Notes: generated from the sequence alone by a model not told the origin. Counted from the first letter of the stretch, positions 12,807 to 25,099 are shown. The stretch: DNA of 64,000 nt from Loripinus fragilis (GCA_964019695.1 OZ026518.1:109886508-109950507), one strand, 5' to 3'. Translations and numbers: made by a program.

Positions 12807-13000
12807 CGCCCCATTTTCGCTCAGTGGTAGCGTGCTTGACTCGAGATCGGGGGGCTGCGTTTTTTAGCCTCATCCGAAGTACTGCGTTGAGTCCTTGAGC
12901 AAGACGCATTATCCACTGATTAGTACTGGTTCAACCCAGGAAGGCCCGCCCCAAAATGACTGAAAAGTTGTTGACTGGGACATAACGAATCAAACAAACA
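12807..13000 (+). mobile_element. tRNA-derived SINE
   Basis: The head TTCGCTCAGTGGTAGCGTGC resembles a tRNA D-arm and pol III A box. The expected B box after it is degenerate (GATCGGGGGGCTGCG). The body carries GAGTCCTTGAGCAAGACGCA, a word common in tRNA-derived SINEs of aquatic animals. It ends in a short CAAACAAACAAA tail, like the tail of the LINE at 42-46 kb, so that type of LINE could have mobilised it. That link is inference. No target duplication was secured. Confidence 0.55.
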
Positions 13001-14942
13001 AAAATTCGCATTTGCTGACAAAGACCACGATCTACATGTATAACCTTAATTGCTCTCTTGGTACCTTTTGAAGTTGAAGTCAATTGGGGACTCATCGGGT
13101 CCAGATTAACCCTTTATGCATAAATAGATAATTCCTTCTGTTTTGATACAATAAACTTGGAATGGTGCATTGTGTATATCGAGGGGCCATTGGTTATGCT
13201 TACGAAATAAATTTCCGTTTCTTTCTTTGAAGATCGTTTTTGCCAAAGCAAACAGTGTATACCCTTATGCCGCATTATACGACATTTCACCTGTATCTTC
13301 ATGGCTTGCCATAGTACTCATTTAGGAGCCACTAGTGTACAAATGGTTAAAGGTTTTAGATTTCTAGGCGCTCATACGCGAAAAATGCATAATGAATTTA
13401 TCACAGGTTTCATATACTGTAAATTCGGATATTTTCTCGTGGGTTTTATATATTGAACCCTCGCGAAATGGCGAAATCACTATGTCGTTTGCTGGTGTAT
13501 GTAAATCATGCCATAGTCTGGCAAGTATGCATTTTAACGCTATTCGCTAAAATAAATCTCTGAATTTGTAGTAATTGCACATTTCCAGCGACGGTAACGG
13601 CAATATAAACTATCAAATGCATTTGAAGAAATTTAGTTTTAAAACGTGTTGGGCGCCAAGTCTTGAAAATAGAGAATGCTAGGTGAGTGTCTATTGATAT
13701 CAAGTTTACCAGGCAAGTCTTTGAGAACGCTTTCTTAAAGCTTGATATTAAAACACGCGAACCTGGTACTCTATTTATTAGTTTAACCACTGATTCACTC
13801 TTCAAACTAGCGAATATGACTTAATTTTCGATTTTTGTGTTGATTCAGTGTCATAAGCGTTGTCATTCAAAAGTGCAACGTCATCATGGCCTGATAAAGA
13901 CACATGCCGTCAGCTAGATAAAGTGTATCAGGCAACGCGCAACAATGCAGTATAAGAGATAACTAATGTGAATCTGAATTTCGACTGCACAACTGTAAAG
14001 AATGGCAAATATTATACGTATTACGGATACATGTACCAGCCACATAGGCAATGTTAATGTACATTAGGGGATAACTGTATTCAACGTTTCATTTTGGTAG
14101 GTATATCGAAGGATATACTGTCGCATTTATGACGTTATCCAATCAAACGTCGCGTTACATTTGCAAGTGCATTTGAATGTATTTGTAATGTAGAAAACTT
14201 AAAATTGTGATGGGAATGGCAGTCCTCGGCTTGAATCTTTACAGCATTATTTTCCAGGCTTACGCTGATGTACAAGTCCCCTTCCTTGTACCAATTCTTA
14301 ATTACTTTATCCCCTTCTGAGTTCCAAAAACTTTTGCTAATCTGCAAAAAACGTTATTCAGGTTGCATAACTTTCATGTAAGTGCCAGAGCCACATTATT
14401 TAAACAAGAAATGCATGTGCAAATTAAATAATCCGGATCAGATTGCTAGAGCGGATATCTGATCTCAACATGTTTCTGTTTTGATCTTTTGCAAGTTACT
14501 TTGTATATTGACTACAAGAATGGATCTATTTTTTGGTTATATATTCTTTACAGTATAACTTCTTTAACGCCCTAAATTCTTATACAATACAAGAGGTACC
14601 ACTGCCTGAGGGTTATTTCAGATAAATCAACAGGCTAATCGTAATGAGGTGGCTATGACTTCCTTACAGGGGACAATAAAGTGGTCCCATGAAGGGTAAA
14701 GGTACATGTAATGTCTGATAAAATATTGATATTTATTTAAGTGAAATAATTTATGTTGTATATAGGTAGGTCCCCTCTTGAGACCCCTTTACTCCTATGC
14801 TTTAATCATCTATATTGGACAGGAATATACGTAGGTCTTTAAAACTTAAATTAAATTACCGATAGTTCAAAGTGAAAAAGGTGGTCCCGTGTACTTTGAG
14901 CTATCGAAATGCGATTGCCAGTAATCCAAGTATACATCAGCC
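13001..14942. other. no gene recognised; decayed repeat fragments
   Basis: Segments near 13420-13500 carry CTCGCGAAATGGCGAAATCA, and a similar word is at 16955-17065. Both belong to a dispersed repeat. The 99-codon minus-strand frame at 13506-13805 lies in repeat-like sequence resembling 1750-1840 and matches no protein I know. Confidence 0.4.
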
Positions 14943-15120
14943 ATTTTATACCACCCTTACCAGCTTTTGCACGGACTCTCTCATCATGTGCTAGGTCTAC
15001 ACAGATGTAGGTGGTATAAAATAGTTATACCATGTTTGTCCACCTGTACGTAAGAAAATCCACTCGCTAAAGTTCGTGGATAATCTCCACGTACAGGCTG
15101 ACAACCCATGGTATAACTAT
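14943..15120. mobile_element. double-hairpin element family E, copy 1
   Basis: The first part is bounded by TTTATACCACCC and GGTGGTATAAA. It is followed by a 100-bp palindrome at 15021-15120 with ends ATAGTTATACCATG/CATGGTATAACTAT and inner arms CACCTGTACGTA/CGTACAGGCTG. A second copy of the same two-part layout is at 16343-16529. No coding capacity. Confidence 0.7.
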
Positions 15121-15659
15121 TACATAAGCTCAGTACCGCACACATTACCTGAGCATGTCGGAAATCAGGTTTCGTAAAATTCCAGACCTCATACTCTTAT
15201 ACGATAGTTCAAAAGCATGTTTGTGCATCTGATTGTGTGTCATCTTCACAAGACTGTAGCATGACTGTCACAAGATGTTTCTGCTAACTTCCGTTTCTGA
15301 GCAAAGTCGCTCTCCATATTAAGCACATCCACTTATATTTACCATTGACGAAGGAAATCGGCCTTGCGTATTTTGATGAAACCACTGACCTATATGTATC
15401 TTTACGAAATTGGGAGGGTCTTATATTTATTGCAAGTGGCTTGGGTGATTGTGTTAGCTTAAAACTCTTGAATCGAACACGCTACTGCGGTAGCAACTCT
15501 AAATCTCTTGGGTCTACACTATTTACCGGGACGCAGGGCAAACGAGATGTCTTCCTGATTAACTCTTATTCCACCAATAAGTTTGTTCTAAAACGTCGTC
15601 TGCTTTTTACGCCTGCTGCATAATTTCAAGTGCACTTCAGATTAAAATGTTTTATGGAA

Positions 15660-15727
15660 GCAAACACTATCAGCACAGATCAGACAGCTCCTATGGGAGC
15701 AGTCTGATCTGGGTGCGTATTGTTTGC
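15660..15727. repeat. stand-alone GATC-type hairpin
   Basis: Outer arms GCAAACA/TGTTTGC, then CAGATCAGAC-AGCTCC/GGGAGC-AGTCTGATCTG. It is closely related to the hairpins at 38606 and 58771. Confidence 0.6.
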
Positions 15728-16342
15728 AATATAGTCTACCTAATAAAATATGCAAGCGAGAGAGCAGATGACAAAAGTCTACTTCCTCATTTGCTTTATA
15801 CTGTCTATTCTGGAAAAATTACTGTTGAAACCAACTGGGTCTCTGTACCTATCATTAGTATGGTGTTATCACGTTTGTAATTCTTATGCGCAGTCTGATT
15901 CAGAACTTCCCTGCATAGAATACATATATGTTGAAGAGCCTTTTCGCAAAGTGGTCCATGCTGCTTTAAGAGGGCACTTTACATCGTGTAAATTAAAAGG
16001 AAATGTGCACATCCTGGTGACAAATCGAACTATTCTGGTAAGAGAACAATAAGCTATTACAAGTGCCCCTTCCTAGAAGAAAATAGTAGGCGAGTTTAAA
16101 CTTTCCTTAAATGCACTATTGTACATTTCTTCGAAGCTAAATTGCATTTCCTGCATTTACCACACCAGGTTGGCGGCGATCGCTAACGAAATGATTTATA
16201 TCAAAACTGCGTTTCCGATCGCCGAAACAACGGTTTTCGTCGTCAAAACGATGATCGTCGATCGCATATATATTAATTTTATCGATAGTTAAAACGTGTA
16301 ATCTTTCCCAAAATGCCAACACTGTGGCTCCCAATGCATGAC

Positions 16343-16529
16343 AGCTTTTTATGCCACCCTTATCAACTTTAGCACGAAATATCTCACGATGTGCAAGGTC
16401 TACACTGATGTAGGTGGTACATGTTTAAAATAGTTATACCATGTTTGTCCACCTGTACGTAAGATAATCCACTCGCTAAAGCTCGTGGATTATCTCTACG
16501 TACAGGCGGACAACCCATGGTATAACTAT
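16343..16529. mobile_element. double-hairpin element family E, copy 2
   Basis: The palindrome at 16430-16529 is exactly 100 bp, like copy 1, with matching ends. It is preceded by the same CCACCCTTA...GTAGGTGGTA hairpin. A fragment (CACTCGCTAAAGCTCGTGGA) recurs at about 16790. Confidence 0.7.
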
Positions 16530-17760
16530 TACTTAGCAATTTTTATACCAATACTTCCCCATTGATACCATCTGATGATGATAAGATTAGACCAACATAT
16601 ACAGAGGTGTGCTGGAATGACAAAAAATAGACTGATAAGCTATCCACAGATATCCACAGATATCCATATGAAGCATTTTATAGCTATTGAACCGTCCATT
16701 TTACATCACATATCTCAAAATGTTCAACGTGCAAATGGATGCTGGTGCAATAAGTAAGTTATTGTAGGGTCTGTACGGGAGATAATACACTCGCTAAAGC
16801 TCGTGGATTCCATTCCCTTACTTATCTGCTTATGAAGATGTTTTATCTCTCAGCATGCGCCACAATGACATTTTTGGTACTGAAACTTGGTAATACATGT
16901 AACTATAATTATTTTGGTTTCTCTATGAATGTATTTGTTTAGGTTATCGATACAATAAATTCAGAAAATTTCGCGATGGTTCTTTTCTCGCGAAACTTCG
17001 CAGATCACTTAAATAAACCCCTAGCGAAATGGCAAAATCACTCTGTTGTATACTTATATTTTAATGTAGCAAATATTTGTTACATGTATAACGTTATTCG
17101 CAAATTGGTGAAACATTTTGAATAAACAGTAAACATGGTAAATAGGTCTTATGTTGACCGTCCAGGTGTCCCTAATATTTACTATACGTAGGTTCACTTT
17201 TGAACGGAGATAATTTAACGAACATGAAGGTTCCAATCAATGTGGGATTTTCGATCAATCCGATGCGGTTTCATTTACATGCTGGTTGCCTGTCATACAT
17301 GACACAACTCACAGAGTCATCGCCCAATATTCCAATTAATTCTAATTACATGTTAGATCACACAGATGCTGGAATGTCATGCGATTCAGTCAAGGATAAT
17401 TCAAACTAATATTCATAAGACCAGTTGCGTAAAAAAACACAACGCGTATGAGTGTTCTGTCAGGCTAGTTAACCTCGGTTCTCCAACGCCGTGCAAGCCT
17501 TGTCAGTGTTGTCGCGTGAACACCTGTCTTCACGTAAGACTTAAATAAGTGGGTTCAGCTACAGCGACTAGTAAAATATTGAACATTTACGTGACTTCAA
17601 TTTGGGTTCTTTGCTTAACGAAGGCACTGAATAAACAGCGCAGACGCGCTAGTTGGTCTGCGCCTTTGTTGTTTGCGTGCAACAAAGTCAGATTTTACTC
17701 GCGACCTACATGTATGTATGGATAGAGTGAAAATAAAGATATACGAGTCGTGAACTGTGT

Positions 17761-17965
17761 TTTCCAACAATGTGGTATGTGGGACCAGCAAAGCCTGAGA
17801 TCAGACTGCGCATATGCGCAGTCTGATCAGAGCCTTTGCTAGTCGCTTGAATATTATATGACTGTTCAGCTGCTGAACGGGCAGCATTTGGAGTTTCTAA
17901 ACTTAAAAGGAAGCTGCACAGGCTTGTCTGAGTTTACACTTGTCAAAATGCCACATTGTTGGAAA
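17761..17965. mobile_element. 205-bp TIR element family F, copy 1
   Basis: The terminal inverted repeats TTTCCAACAATGTGG / CCACATTGTTGGAAA are perfect over 15 bp. Inside is a 30-bp perfect palindrome at 17799-17828 with arm GATCAGACTGCGCAT. Copy 2 (18439-18643) has the same 205-bp length. Copy 3 (24449-24636) is inverted and diverged. Non-coding, so a MITE-like element. Comparing copies suggests the TIR may extend outward by about seven more bases. Confidence 0.8.
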
Positions 17966-18079
17966 CCACATGTTGCAGCTCAATAAGACTAGGCCCATAC
18001 TGAAATCATTTGACCTTTGATGAACGTAGATCAATGCCAGAAGGAATGTGTGGAAAATAAATTGGTCATGTTCGCATCA

Positions 18080-18165
18080 GAAAGATGCATACTTAGATCA
18101 AAATACACCATGATGTTCAAGAGTTATGACTTTTTCACCTACTACCCACGGACGGACGGACCAAC
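18080..18165. repeat. single outlying unit of repeat G
   Basis: It contains TTCAAGAGTTATGA and a following ACGGACGGA tract, as in the array at 18.7-19.3 kb. It is separated from that array by family F copy 2. Confidence 0.5.
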
Positions 18166-18438
18166 AAACGGACTTACATATCTTTTTATAAGATTCAAAT
18201 GTCTAATAGAGTGATTTAGCTTGTTGGTTTTTTTTCTTATTTTATTTTATAAGATGGTTGAATTGCTCTAAAGATACCCGTGTTTGAATTGCAAGGGTGC
18301 TTGTAGCATGGGCACTGATAAGGTTTTGCAAAGCTTCAGATTAACTGTACATTCCATATTATGCTAATTTGTAAAGATCAGAAAACATTTAGCAGACAAG
18401 TGCCTAGTCAGTGTTAAAAATTGAGCCATGACATGGAA

Positions 18439-18643
18439 TTTCCAACAATGTGGTATGTGTGACCAGCAAAGCCTCAGATCAGCCTGCGCATACGCGCAGT
18501 CTGATCAGAGACTTTGATAGTCGCTTGAAAATTCTATGAGTGTTAAGCTACTGACTGAACATCATTTGGAGTTTCTAAGCTTAAAAAGAGGCTGCACAGT
18601 CTCGTTTGAGTTTACACTTGTCAAAATGCCACATTGGTGGAAA
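18439..18643. mobile_element. 205-bp TIR element family F, copy 2
   Basis: Same ends and length as the copy at 17761. The right TIR differs at one base (GGTGGAAA). It lies between the outlying G unit and the main G array, so it may have inserted into an older array. Confidence 0.75.
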
Positions 18644-18719
18644 TCACAGGACTGGCCGAAATAACACTCGACAAAGCCTCGTTGTCGTTTTACATACCAA
18701 TAGCTGGAAAATGTAAAAT

Positions 18720-19275
18720 AAATAAGTATGCAAAATTTGATCAAAACATACCATGTGGTTCAAGAGTTATGAGCATTTTCACTTACTGCCCAAGACCGGT
18801 GGACTGATGCTTAGCAAAGCCTCGTCCATCCAAGAGGGCTGCCACACATTCTATTGGTTATAACATGTTGACAATTATACGTATGCAAAACTTGATCAAA
18901 ATATACCATGTGGTTCAAGAGTTATGAGCATGTTCACTAACTGCTAACTGAACGACGGACGGACAGACTGACAAACACAAAAATGAAGCCTCCTCGTCGT
19001 TTCGCATACCTGTTCAAATAAACAAGTATGCAAAATTTGATCAAAAATATACCACGTAGTTAAAGAGTTATGAGCAAATTCACTAACTCACCACAACTGG
19101 CTGGACTATGCTCACAAAGCAATTATCATCCAAAAATGGTTCACCGTTACGCACACCAGTGGTTAGTCGATGTTGATATGCATACAACATTTGATAAACG
19201 CGTACAATGTGGTTCAAGAGTTATGAGCATTTTCACTAACTGCTACATGTAACAGCAGACGGACAGACGGACTCA
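18720..19275 (+). repeat. tandem array G, four units of about 150 bp
   Basis: Units begin near 18727, 18882, 19026 and 19176 (spacing about 144-156). Each carries ATGCAAAATTTGATCAAA, then GTGGTTCAAGAGTTATGAGC, then CACTAACTGC. Several end in GACGGACGGACAGAC. The ggacggac tract is typical of bivalve intergenic repeats (recollection). Confidence 0.7.
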
Positions 19276-19385
19276 CACAGTGATTATAGTATACACCTTC
19301 AGGTCGCTCGTGCACTCTGAAAAACTCTAACATATGTCACCGCTCTTGGCATATATAAGATACTGAATCTGACCACCCCAAAACA

Positions 19386-19409
19386 AACACACACACACAC
19401 ACACACACA
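19386..19409. repeat. (CA)n microsatellite
   Basis: An uninterrupted run of about twelve CA units, with no adjacent gene. Confidence 0.95.
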
Positions 19410-20868
19410 GAGAAAAAACAGCAGCAACTGATATACACATTTTAACCATGTGATTTTTGAATTACTTGTTTTATTCCATGCAGCCATTAGCTCTCAAATT
19501 TATTTAAACCTTTCAGCTTTTGCCTTTCAAGAAGTAAAGCTATGATTTTGACCAGTAAAGGTTGAATAGAAATAAATGTGTGAATTATTAGTTATTTCTA
19601 TATAATAGGTGTGTGAATTAATATTAGTATTAATTCACACTCCTACATGTATATGTCACATTGCGGAGATCGTGATATTCTAAATCTGGGCCACGTCCCG
19701 AGAATAAAAAGTAGTTGGGATCTGTAACAAGGTGATACGCAAACCAGCTTGCTCAGCTACAGAGCCTAGCTAGAATTAATTTTTGCTTGTGGCTAGTTTC
19801 ACTATTGTGCTTTCCATAGAGAGAGAACCAAATTAAAGGCACTGATTAGACTGTTTCGAAGCGCATGCTGGTCTGCATCTTTGTTGTTATACATGTAACA
19901 TTCAACAAAATCATCAAGGGACTTTTTTATAGTAGGACCGGGAAGGAATTATAACACTGTATTTTATACAACTGTCAGATGGCGTACATTCTCAAAAAGC
20001 CGCAATCGTGACCATAAGCCTTTACTCTCCATGCCCACACCCATCAAGCAGGGATCAATGGTAGGGGGAATTCCAAACCTTACATATTTGAGACAGAATA
20101 TGATATTTTGGTACTTACATGTATTTGCGCAAAAGCCTTCTCAACACGTACATTTTGTACGTGCTGACAGGTCTATTCAGCGAGAATCGACGTCTAAATT
20201 CGGCTTGTTTTCATCTGCATTGATACAATAATAATGCGAGCAGCAAATGCTCAATTGCATAGGCTCGTTGCACGACAATGCGATACGTACTAAATATCTT
20301 GATATTCAGAATACAGAGCAACTAATTAGACGTTATCTTATAATTTCATTGTTAGTGATCTATGTATGGAAGAAAGTATATGCATGCCATGAAATGGGTA
20401 TTCATCTGCCGCAGAGATTTAGTAGTATATTATGCTTATTTTTCCCACTTTTTCATTAGTTGTAAATACGATTTTTACGTTGAAGCTGAAAGAATGGTAG
20501 TTAAAACGCCAGTAATGTAAAGATATATCTGCGTCGATGTTTAGAAAAGTATTGTATGGCACGATACGTCTTCCGTATGGAAAAATTGCCGATATGTGTA
20601 GGTTAGGGTCAACTAAACTAATATGTGTAGGTTAGGGTCAACTAAATTCTACTACTGTTTTAGATTTTTTGCACCAGGCATGTATGACACTAGCTATTTA
20701 AATATGCAGGCATCACTACAGATATTTTGGAATAGCACAGGTTCCGTAAGCCAAACGCTTTACTGAGCTCAGCTGACCGAAGACATAGCAAAGTATAAAC
20801 ATGCCCTATTGTTTTCTTCTCAATTTCTTTAAACATTTTCTCGTTACTCATTTCAAATATGTCTTAAT
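19410..20868. other. no gene recognised
   Basis: Short open frames at 20031-20231 and 20247-20459 match no family known to me. A short direct duplication of ATGTGTAGGTTAGGGTCAAC occurs at about 20594 and 20622. Confidence 0.4.
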
Positions 20869-21150
20869 GTTGGCGTCGTTAAAGCGGTTTAAGCCCTCCA
20901 GTAAAATAGTTTTACTGACCGTTCCAAGGCGGTACGTCTTTTGTGGATCATTTGTGTTTTTGTGTATCTGTTTCTTATCCTTTCGCGTCTGTTCGTTGCT
21001 GCCTTATGGTCACCTGCTAGGAGTGGGCTGACCTCTTGCCTCTTATTGGTCTCTTGTTGGTGATGTTTATTGTATTTCTGTTACTTTCCCATGTGGTATT
21101 TGATTGAATAGTTTCCTGATCTTTGCCGTCCTTCCTACTTTCTGTCACTT
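20869..21150 (+). repeat. family L fragment (3' end of RT-like element), plus strand
   Basis: Matches the sequence downstream of the RT-like frame at 4 kb, in the opposite orientation. It shares CGGTTTAAGCCCTCCAGTAA, the CCAAGGCGGTAC block, and the end TTTCCTGATCTTTGCC near 21130. No coding part is attached. Confidence 0.6.
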
Positions 21151-21719
21151 CGTTCGTTATCTGTTTATAAAAATATTTCTTGTTAATTGAATAATATGAA
21201 TTTGTTTTTAGAAGCTCATTACGTTGTAAGTTAGGGGGCCCGCATGCTTCATATGACAAGAACTATTATATTTGTACTGAACCACATTATATTATGCAGG
21301 TCTAATGATTCTATCCTGCTACATTGTTTATTCATTATTCAAATAATTTAGCAAACTTAATTGGAAATGGTGCTACAAGAAATGCCTTGCGTTTGAAACA
21401 TAGGCATATGTATCCGTATACATAAATTCCCTCCTAATAAATGAAATCCCTTCTTACATTGTATAAAAGAATGCCCTGAACATCCATAACAAAGCAATGT
21501 GTTATCGTATTTTAGAAAATACCATTTTATTTTATTTTGACCATTCCACAAGCGTTTTGGTAAGGTATGCCTATATTAAATCAATTAACGGACAGACCAC
21601 CAGAGACATAGACTTATAAGGTCTAACGAGATGTAAATTTGACTCATATGCTACATGATACGACTAGATTTACCTTTCCTCACAAATACTAGATTTTTCT
21701 TTAGCTTTTAGCTACTAAG

Positions 21720-21853
21720 TATCTCATCATGTTTGAGCGATCATGTTTGGGTCAGCAGACTTTAAAATCCGGAGTCGCATAAAAGCATAAGATAAGATGT
21801 GGAATGGTTACGGTTGGTATGGATTTATAGAGGCAATATCAACATCTACGACT
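21720..21853. repeat. diverged copy of the 119-bp TIR element
   Basis: The inverse of 41724-41842: shared AAGATAAGATGTGGAATGGT and GGTTGGTATGGA, ending in AACATCTACGACT. The left TIR is not preserved. Confidence 0.5.
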
Positions 21854-22334
21854 GAATGTTGCCATAGACCCTACATCTGAAAGATTAAGCATTATGTAAT
21901 AAATGTGCTTTAAGATGTTTTGTTGCAGCTACTGTAGCTTTTAAAATAAAACTAGTATTCTAGGGAAGAACTTCTTATAAATGTAACTCTATGTAAGACC
22001 TATTACTAACGTAGTGATCTAAGCAATGGTAAAAATGGTATCAATAGTGGTATCAGACGTGACCAGAAGTGACTGGTGTCAACAGCGAATACTGAGAGAT
22101 TAAAAGGTCTTAGCAAGAGGTGTCTAAAGGAAACTTAGCTTGACCTTTGTAATAAAAACATAAGGAGAAAACTAAGATAGCAAAAGCTTTGTGTTATTGT
22201 TATGAATATCAAAAGAGAGTTTACGTGGACCTAAAATAGACTTGAAGCATTTTATGTGACATGTGCCAGGAAAATAAGAGTCATTTTGACCAATTAAATC
22301 AATCACAGTAAATGGATATCTCAACGTCAGTAAA

Positions 22335-23225
22335 TAATGTTTAACGTTGCAGAATGTACCAGAGGTACCAGACGACTGGATGTCAACCAACATGACCTAC
22401 GAAAATCGTTTCAAGGCAAGTAATTACCGACCAGTATCATTGACTAGTATCTCTTGCAAGCTGCAGCCACACATCATCACTAGTAACTGGCACATCTGAA
22501 AAAGCAACAAATACTGACAGGCTACAAACATAGTTTTATGGTACAGCGTAGCTGCAAAACCCAATTGCTCAGACAGTGTCATGAGCTTGCAGACAGAATT
22601 AACAAACGTGACTGGATGGACCTAGTTATGCAGGCTTCTAATCAAATATCCCATAGAAGGCTCCTGGATAAGCCCAATCATTATGGGATTCAGGGTAGCA
22701 CTCACCATTGATTACATCATTTCTGACACAACGGACACAATAGAGCGACATCATAAAAAGCACCGTTGCTAAGTGGAGTGTCCCAAGGAAAAATATTAGG
22801 TCCACTTCTCTTTCCTTTTTTCATCAACAACTGGGAGGGTTATGTTACAGTAGATTGAATAGTTTCCTTGTAGCTTATCTAACTCTGATGACTCTGTTTA
22901 AAACAGAGCCATCAGAGTTAGACTGGCTACAAGTGATATGGTAGGACACGTTGATGAAAAAAATGTTTTAAGGACTGGAGCCAGTCTAAAAGGGCATCAA
23001 CTACAAGAATTGACCACTTCAAAGAACCTAGGATAAAACATGCCAAACATCCTTCTATGGAAGGACCATTTACATGTAGACTGAATAGTGAAGAAGGCTA
23101 ATTGTACGCTAGGATTTCTCGGAAGGAACTTGCGGGTCAGCAACACTGATACAAAAGCAGCAGCCTATTCAGTGCTTGTAAAATTCATTGAAGTCTTTAA
23201 TTTACCTGTTTGGAGGGTCATCATG
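22335..23225 (+). pseudogene. decayed non-LTR retrotransposon RT (CR1/jockey-like)
   Basis: In shifting plus-strand frames the translation gives PEVPDDWM, SNYRPVSLTSISCKL (near 22410), VECPKEKY then FLFSSTT (a decayed G-V-P-Q-G...LFL-F-I-N-D region, near 22775), and ARISRKELAGQQH near 23110, a decayed form of the A.-.LGFLRRNLR thumb segment. The order and spacing are those of the RT domain in CR1/jockey-type LINE ORF2. Many stops and shifts are present, and a fold-back element interrupts it at 22867-22987. It is not functional. Its ends are not defined. Confidence 0.65.
22867..22987. mobile_element. fold-back element family B, left-truncated, inside the LINE remnant
   Basis: It matches the right two-thirds of the elements at 40563 and 41403: ACTCTGATGACTCTGTTT, the AAACAGAGCCATCAGAGTTA palindrome, and the end GGACTGGAGCCAGTCT. 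LINE-like translation is found on both sides, so it landed in an existing LINE copy. Confidence 0.7.
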
Positions 23226-23555
23226 CTATTTTAGCTATCTAGGGGGTGATATTAGAAAATTTTAAAATTAAATATAGCTTTTGGAAACTAGTTGACAACT
23301 TGTTGGCCAGTTTAGACCAGTTTTCAGGTAGACATAGAGATTTATGAAGACAAATTGGACCAATCAGGAGGCAGAATTCTCTCCAGTCATATAAAAAAAA
23401 AATACAAATGTTCCAATACCAAACATATTATCCTTTTGTGATAAAACGAGCATTTCATCGATATTTTTAGAGAGCAGCTTTGACCTAATTATTATATGTA
23501 CAGGGAATACTTTAATAATCACTTCGATCCGAAGCTGGTATCTTCAATAAGTAAG

Positions 23556-23815
23556 TGAGCATGATCAGGAAAGGCACAATCACACGCTACAGACCAACCC
23601 ACGGTACCGTGAGGAAGAGTCAAACAACGAAAAGAGAGATATAACAATCAGAACACAACAAAAGTAAAGCAAATATATCTCTTCCCACGCGGGATGATTG
23701 CAAAACTGGAAAGGACACGAAGTACTGCAAAACAAAACAAGGACTCAACACAATAAATCCCACAAACTTATGGGAGCAGTAATCAAAAATGAATCAACAA
23801 CAAGTCAAGTTTCTA
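23556..23815. repeat. dispersed repeat K, copy 1
   Basis: Starts near GATCAGGAAAGGCACAATCA and continues through CAGACCAACCCACGG, GATGATTGCAAAACTGGAAA and ATGGGAGCAGTAAT. Other copies: 25100-25260, 36768-36985 and 63775-63995 (opposite strand); 54585-54845, 55225-55480, 56290-56665 and 61140-61395 (same strand). Its terminal GATCAGGAA word resembles the end of family L, so it may be the 3' end of a related retroelement (inference). Confidence 0.6.
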
Positions 23816-24448
23816 AAACTGGGGATGCTGACGATTCTATCAATTTGTTTTTTTGCTGAATGTTGTTGCTGTAACACTACCCTACCAAACAAGATATAGC
23901 CACATGGTCATTTTAATTAGTGCTGAATCTTGTTGTAACACTACCCTACCAATCAAATTACCACTATCTGATACATTTAGCGAATCTATATAGATGTTTA
24001 AACACAAGTTATCGCAACGTGGATCATAGATGTTTAAACATACGTTCTCGCCACATGTTTCATTTAATTACTGCTGAATCTTATTGTAACACTAACCTAC
24101 CAAACTAATTATCACCACTTGATACATTTTAATTACTGCTTCAGCCAAACAAGTTATCACCGTTGCATGATACGTTAGAAAAACATTGCCTTAAAGAAAA
24201 CAATGTGTATGTAAACGATCGCTCTGCAGCTGAAAGATGAATGACAGCACACTATCTATGTGCAGGTACATTTTTGTACCTCCCCTAAAACGACAACTTC
24301 ACAGCAGCACCACCTACCCTAGTGGCTCTCACAAGGGTAATCAATTTTCGTCTAAATATTTCCATTCAAACGCCAAAAATAACATTTAGCCATTTGTTCA
24401 GTTTAACCTTAACCCTCCCAGATAGATTATTTGAGCCGCAACATGATA

Positions 24449-24636
24449 TTTTCAACAATGTAGCATTTTGATAAGTGTAGACTCAGATGAGCATGTGCAG
24501 CCTCCTGTTAAGCTAAGTAACTCCAGAGTAGCTTAACACTCATAGACCAAGCGACAAGGTAAGGCTCTGATCAGACTGTGCGTATGCGCAGGCTGATCTG
24601 AGGCTTTGCTGGTCGCACATAACACATTGTTGGAAA
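24449..24636. mobile_element. family F element, copy 3 (inverted, diverged)
   Basis: The left end TTTTCAACAATGT and the right end CACATTGTTGGAAA survive, with the central hairpin TGATCAGACTGTGCGTATGC. It runs opposite to copies 1 and 2. Confidence 0.6.
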
Positions 24637-24649
24637 TCGCAGGTCGCTT

Positions 24650-24850
24650 CTCATTAAACTCTTTGCATGCTGAGTATGTCTCTTGGTTTTCTGTCGTCTG
24701 CTGATTTTTTATTCGAAATCATTTTTTCGAAAATTTCTTTCAGGAATACCATCAGAGTGTCAATCAGCTTAGAAACGGATCAGGCCTGATATTTTGTAGG
24801 GCCTGATCTGGGTCCAAACTGTTTTCCAATTTCATCAACAGAAGACTTTA
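24650..24850. repeat. family N repeat bounded by GTCGTCTGCTG
   Basis: It shares GTCGTCTGCTGA at the edge and an inner palindromic AGGCCTGATATTTTGTAGGG / CTGATCTGGGTCCAAACTG block with 39015-39225, 42140-42265, 48460-48745 and part of 10385-10545. Non-coding. Confidence 0.55.
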
Positions 24851-25099
24851 GTAGGCACATAACAAACACAGGACTAAAGGGCAAACAAACACTTCATAAT
24901 TCTTTACTTGGGTTTTTCTTTAGCTCTTAAGTGAGTAGTGAGCCGTTTTCTTTGCTTGATCATAGTGTGATCTGATTAGACTGTTTCTCTGAGATGATAC
25001 ATTGCAAAAGTTGGTAAACATTTATTTGTGGTTTACCAACAACGGAATATGAATGTAATGTGGTGGTTCAGTTGATGTTGATTCAAGTTCTATTTCTGC

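Noticed and set aside
13506..13805. 99-codon minus-strand frame
   Set aside because: Lies in repeat-like sequence resembling 1750-1840, and no motif was recognised.
15465..15515. GAATCGAACACGCTAC resembling an inverted tRNA B box
   Set aside because: No acceptor stem or A box at the right spacing could be built.
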